From Nitrospira sp. (GTDB lineage: Bacteria; Nitrospirota; Nitrospiria; Nitrospirales; Nitrospiraceae), in the NCBI GenBank assembly GCA_025935475.1, contig JAICVE010000075.1:1-10101 (forward strand): a stretch of DNA of 10,101 nt. The letters run 5' to 3'. The notes under the pieces were generated by a model. It ran no database searches. It worked only from the letters and a program-made list of their open reading frames with translations, and was not told where the DNA came from. Within the stretch, counting starts at the first letter, position 1. Each line of letters starts with the position of its first letter. The translations under genes and the position numbers were made by a program. Below are positions 6,767-10,101 of the stretch, in pieces.

Positions 6767-8469
6767 TGCGACCAGCCTCGTTCACGTTTGTCGAGCTGAT
6801 GGACCAGGCGCATGATGGTCTGTCCCGCCAGCGCGTAGAGCTCGTCGGCGTACAGCCGATTCATGAATGGCAGGTACAGGCGTATCCGCACACCGTCGAT
6901 CCATGCCGGCATCCGCACGCTCATCCCGTGGGCGCTCAGGTAGATGTAGGACCAACCGGCGACGGTCAGAATGGTGGCGGTGACAATGATGAGGTCGAAC
7001 AGCCAGTCGGCTAGACCGGCAGCCTTGAAGTACGAAGCCACGTCCTCCGGATCCGGATACAGAAACCGCGTGAAGGACTCGACGGCGAACAGATAGACGA
7101 AGACGATGAAGAGCAACGTCATCAGCATGGCGGCGGAGACCTTCCAGGACGCGACTTGTCGCAGACGCGTCAGTGTCAGGATCGCTTGAGACGAAGTGAT
7201 CCAGATAAAGAACAGAAAAATCACCGTCCCTTGCGATTCCAGCAAGGGGATGCGCAACACGCCATGCGTGACGAGCAAAATGAGCAGCGGGATGAAGAGC
7301 GTGGTCACGAATCCGGTGAACCACGTGAGACGCGACAGGCCTGGTTCCTCCGTCTGATGGTCCACATGGGGGAAATGTGGTTCCTGTCGGGCCTTATGTA
7401 TGACGTTGCCACAGTTCAAGAACACGGTCGCCTTGAACAAGCCATGCGCGATCAGGTGAAACACCGCGAGCGCGAAGGCGCCCAAGCCACATTCCATGAT
7501 CATGTAGCCCATCTGACCGATCGTGGAAAATCCGAGCGTCTTTTTGATGTCGTTTTGGGCCAGCATCATGGAGGCGCCGAGGATGGCTGTGAGCGTGCCG
7601 ACAACAAAGGCGACGTGCAGCGTGGTTGAGCTCAATCCAAACAAGGGCGCAAGCCGGTTGATCAGGAAGCCGCCGGCATTGATGATTCCCGCATGGAGCA
7701 ACGCGTGAACCGGCGTGGGAGCGAACAGCGATCCCGGCAGCCAGAGATGGATCGGAAACTGGGCCGATTTCCCCATCGCCCCCACAAAGAACAGCAACGT
7801 GACGGCGGTGGCGCCGCTCATTTCCATGCCGGGCCAGAGAGACAACATGACCGGCGTGTCGGCGGCTCGAATGAACAGATCCTGGAATTCGAGCGTGCCG
7901 TACAATTGATAGGCGAGCACGATGCCGGCGAGAAACGCCGTGTCTGCCACACGCAGGAGCGCAAAGGTCTTGAATGCTCCTGCCAACGTCCCCGGATGGG
8001 CATGATTGTGCGCGAGCACGTAGAGCAGGTAGCTGAGAACCTGCCAGAAGAGAAACAGCATCATGAGATTGGCGCTGGAGACCATGCAGATCAACACGAA
8101 ATCCGTCAGGCAAATCATGGCGAGATATCGACGAGCGTGCCGGTCCTGGTACATGTATCCCGTCGAGTAGCTGTAGATGATGACGCTCACGCCGGTGATC
8201 AGCGTCATCATCACGGCGCTGAGCCGGTCGACGTAGAACCCGATAGGGATGGCGAACGAGGCAACTGAGGAGAGATCGTAGAACCGGATCGAGACGGGTC
8301 CCTGGGTGGTAACGAGATAGAGCGTCGCTGCAGCGCCTAGGAAGGCGCCGCCGACGGGATAGGCGGCCGTCTTCGCCCGCGCATACTCCGAGCCGCCTCG
8401 TCCGAACAACACGATGCAGGCGGCTGCGAGCAGGAGAAGCGGTACCAGCAGGACGAGCGTCACGACCAC
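6763..8469 (-). CDS. DabB/NuoL-like proton-translocating membrane subunit (copy 1)
   Basis: A 568-residue polytopic protein of the NuoL/Mrp antiporter family and the likely ion-conducting partner (DabB type) of DabA. Visible family features: FYVDRLSAVMM (78-88), GAMGKSAQFPIHLWLPGS (230-247) with Lys234 at the place of the TM7 Lys, PTPVHALLHAG with His256 and His260, AQNDIKKTLGFSTIGQMGYM (304-323) with Lys309, and HLIAHGLFKATVFL (338-351) with His338, His342 and Lys346. Asp176 is also kept. Two departures from complex I NuoL: the TM5 Glu (WEGVG) is Gln143 in FLFWQVLSY, and no GFFSKDE motif with the TM12 Lys is found. The end (FMNRLYADELYALAG) resembles NuoL-family C-termini, but the product is shorter than NuoL (about 610), so a full lateral helix is doubtful. 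The start is GTG 8469 or GTG 8463; for the latter GGTGAGG lies 5 bases upstream. It is a tandem paralogue of the next gene upstream, 40 bases away. Confidence 0.85.
   Translation of the reverse strand: MVVTLVLLVPLLLLAAACIVLFGRGGSEYARAKTAAYPVGGAFLGAAATLYLVTTQGPVSIRFYDLSSVASFAIPIGFYVDRLSAVMMTLITGVSVIIYSYSTGYMYQDRHARRYLAMICLTDFVLICMVSSANLMMLFLFWQVLSYLLYVLAHNHAHPGTLAGAFKTFALLRVADTAFLAGIVLAYQLYGTLEFQDLFIRAADTPVMLSLWPGMEMSGATAVTLLFFVGAMGKSAQFPIHLWLPGSLFAPTPVHALLHAGIINAGGFLINRLAPLFGLSSTTLHVAFVVGTLTAILGASMMLAQNDIKKTLGFSTIGQMGYMIMECGLGAFALAVFHLIAHGLFKATVFLNCGNVIHKARQEPHFPHVDHQTEEPGLSRLTWFTGFVTTLFIPLLILLVTHGVLRIPLLESQGTVIFLFFIWITSSQAILTLTRLRQVASWKVSAAMLMTLLFIVFVYLFAVESFTRFLYPDPEDVASYFKAAGLADWLFDLIIVTATILTVAGWSYIYLSAHGMSVRMPAWIDGVRIRLYLPFMNRLYADELYALAGQTIMRLVHQLDKRERGWSQ
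6776..6779 (-). promoter_or_regulatory. Ribosome site and ATGA coupling point of the NuoM-like gene
   Basis: GAGG on the minus strand, 9 bases before ATG 6766. The codons read ATGATG, with the stop TGA of the preceding NuoL-like gene (6765-6763) placed between the two ATGs. The spacing favours the first ATG. The overlap implies that the two membrane subunits are made in a coupled way. Confidence 0.45.
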
Positions 8470-8509
8470 CTCACCAAGGGCTAACCATTAATACGGATCA
8501 AGACCGTCG

Positions 8510-10101
8510 TCAAGCGTGCCATCTTCGCGTTCGTTGCTGCGCCGGCTCATCGAAGCGGCGGATAACGGCCAAATGCGCCCGCTCCAGGCGGTGCAAAACT
8601 TCGTCGACGTAGAGCCGATTCAAGAAGAGGACATACAGCCGGATGCGAATGCCATTGACCCAGGCCGGCATCAGCAGTGTTCGGCCGTGAGCCCGGACAT
8701 AGACATAGATCCAGCCGATGATCGTTGTGAGCGTTGCCGCTCCGATCATCATGTCAAATAGACGGCTTGGCAGCTCGGCCGCCTTGAAATAGGCGGCAAC
8801 CTCTTCCGTGCTGGGATATAAGAATGCCGTAAAGGATTCCACCGCGAACAGATACACGAACACGACGAACAAGAGGGTCAGCATCATCGCAGCCGATACT
8901 TTCCATGAGGCGACGGCACGCAGACGCGTGAGCGTCAAGATGGCCTGCGAGGACGTGATCCAGATGAAGAACAGAAAGATCACCGTGCCCTGCGCTTCAA
9001 GCAGGGGAATCTGCAACGCGCCGTGCGTCACCAAAAGAATGAGCAACGGGATCAGCAGCGTCGTGATGAACCCCGTCGCCCACGTCAGGCGCGAGTAGCT
9101 CTCTTCATCGGTCTCCTGGTCAGGCTCGGGAAAATGCGGCTCTAGCCGAGCCTTGGCGATGACATTGCCGGAGTTGAGGAACACGGTCGCCTTGAAGAGG
9201 CCGTGGGCGATCAAATGGAACACGGCGAGGGCGAATGCTCCAAGGCCGCATTCCATGATCATGTACCCCATTTGGCCGATCGTCGAGAAACCGAGCATGT
9301 TCTTGATGTCGTTTTGGGCCAGCATCATGGAAGCACCGAGCACGGCCGTGAGCGTCCCAACGACGAAGGCCACATGCAGCGTCGTCGAACTCAACCCGAA
9401 CAGCGGCGCGAGGCGATTGATCAAGAACCCGCCGGCGTTGATGATGCCCGCATGCAGGAGCGCCGTCACAGGGGTCGGCGCGTACAGATAGCGGGGAAGC
9501 CAGATGTGGAACGGGAACTGCGCCGACTTGCTCATGGCTCCGATCAACAGAAGTAGCGTGACGACCGTGGCCCCGGTGCATTCGACGCCCGGAAGCAGCG
9601 TGATCGTGGAGGTCGACTGGACTGCAGCGGAAAAAAGTTCGGGGAACTCCAGCGTGCCATACAGCGCATACGCGAGCGCCGTGCCGGCGAGGAAGGCGAC
9701 ATCCCCGGCCCGCAGAAGCGCAAAGGTCCGGAAGGCGCTGTCCAGCGTGGCGGCGTGAGTGTGGTTATGAATCAGGAGATAGAGAAGATAAGACAAAATC
9801 TGCCAGAAAAGAAACAGCATCAAGAGATTGGCGCTGGAGACCATGCACAGCAACACGCTGATGGCGACGCCGAGGAGGGCGAAATAGCGGCGTTCGTGCG
9901 GCTCTTGATACATGTATTCAATCGAGTACGCATAGATGATCGTCCCGATGGCGGAGATGAGTACCATCATGACCGCGCTGAGACGGTCGACGTAGAGGCC
10001 GAGCGGCACTGGGAACGAGCCGGCCAGTGTGGGATCATAGAGTCGCAGGGTAATGGGCCCTTGCGTCGCGACGACATACAGGGTCACCACGGCGCCGCCG
10101 A
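8510..10101 (-). CDS. DabB/NuoL-like proton-translocating membrane subunit (copy 2), 5' end outside window
   Basis: This is the most upstream gene of the visible operon and is cut off by the right edge: the frame runs on through GTG 10090 with no stop, and the residues before it (GGA) match residues 40-42 of copy 1, so roughly 40 residues are missing. About 529 residues are visible, ending at TGA 8512-8510. It carries the same family features as copy 1: LYVDRLSAVMM, AMSKSAQFPFHIWLPR with the TM7 Lys (codon 9529-9527), PTPVTALLHAGIINAGG, AQNDIKNMLGFSTIGQ and HLIAHGLFKATVFL. It shares the Gln for Glu change in TM5 (FLFWQILSY, codon 9802-9800) and the lack of GFFSKDE. The His before LLHAG in copy 1 is Thr here. 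The C-terminal tail is longer and Arg-rich (QQRTRRW). Like copy 1 it is a probable DabB-type partner of DabA; whether both sit in one complex or serve as alternatives cannot be told from sequence. Confidence 0.85.
   Translation of the reverse strand, partial: GGAVVTLYVVATQGPITLRLYDPTLAGSFPVPLGLYVDRLSAVMMVLISAIGTIIYAYSIEYMYQEPHERRYFALLGVAISVLLCMVSSANLLMLFLFWQILSYLLYLLIHNHTHAATLDSAFRTFALLRAGDVAFLAGTALAYALYGTLEFPELFSAAVQSTSTITLLPGVECTGATVVTLLLLIGAMSKSAQFPFHIWLPRYLYAPTPVTALLHAGIINAGGFLINRLAPLFGLSSTTLHVAFVVGTLTAVLGASMMLAQNDIKNMLGFSTIGQMGYMIMECGLGAFALAVFHLIAHGLFKATVFLNSGNVIAKARLEPHFPEPDQETDEESYSRLTWATGFITTLLIPLLILLVTHGALQIPLLEAQGTVIFLFFIWITSSQAILTLTRLRAVASWKVSAAMMLTLLFVVFVYLFAVESFTAFLYPSTEEVAAYFKAAELPSRLFDMMIGAATLTTIIGWIYVYVRAHGRTLLMPAWVNGIRIRLYVLFLNRLYVDEVLHRLERAHLAVIRRFDEPAQQRTRRWHA

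Larger units (their letters stand above)
6763..10101 (-). repeat. Tandem gene duplication (two NuoL/DabB-like paralogues)
   Basis: The two adjacent genes are co-linear paralogues with a constant offset of 1759 bases through their central parts. The proteins are identical over about 40 residues from ALLHAGIINAGG through VVGTLTA and again over about 40 residues from LGFSTIGQ through ATVFLN. The DNA in the same part differs at roughly one base in five (7501-7560 against 9260-9319), mostly at silent sites. This is an old duplication kept by selection on the protein, not a recent copy. Confidence 0.8.

Noticed and set aside
7394..8113. A 239-codon frame on the minus strand overlapping the NuoL-like copy 1, with a similar shadow at 9120-9581 in copy 2.
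   Set aside because: Both are the same alternative frame of conserved membrane-protein codons; the translations are Arg/His/Cys-rich and hydrophilic, and their similarity to each other only mirrors the paralogy of the real genes.

Overview
The window (about 60% GC by eye) probably comes from a chemolithoautotroph of the Nitrospira type. This rests on remembered resemblance of the gene set (a large DUF2309 protein behind two NuoL-like genes, one NuoM-like gene and a P-II-like gene) and on base composition, so the genus is an inference, not a demonstrated fact.

Layout. Positions 1-863 (+) carry the 3' end of a gene for a tetratricopeptide-repeat protein whose start probably lies outside the window. 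Positions 901-1494 (+) carry an unrecognised ORF with visibly lower GC. From there to the right edge everything is on the minus strand and looks like one operon, transcribed from right to left: a NuoL/DabB-like membrane subunit (8510 to beyond 10101, 5' end cut off), a second tandem NuoL/DabB-like subunit (6763-8469), a short and degenerate NuoM-like subunit (5456-6766), a very large DabA/DUF2309 protein (2268-5468), a P-II-like regulator (1876-2214) and a small unknown protein (1519-1788). Spacing is tight: 40 bp, a 4-bp ATGA overlap, a probable 13-bp overlap, 53 bp and 87 bp.

How the genes fit together. DabA with a NuoL-like DabB forms the DAB inorganic-carbon accumulation system: a membrane antiporter-like subunit coupled to a cytoplasmic, zinc-dependent, carbonic-anhydrase-like subunit that converts CO2 to bicarbonate in one direction. 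Here the basic A+B pair is expanded to two DabB-like paralogues plus a third antiporter-like subunit that has lost the usual charged channel residues, with a P-II-like protein as a likely regulator. The four putative zinc ligands of DabA are present with the expected local spacing, so the enzyme appears intact. The most interesting points are this multi-subunit arrangement, the degenerate NuoM-like protein and the unknown small protein at the end of the operon. The promoter of the operon must lie to the right of the window. No RNA genes, insertion sequences, CRISPR arrays or clear terminators were seen, and there is no gene-free stretch longer than 90 bases.
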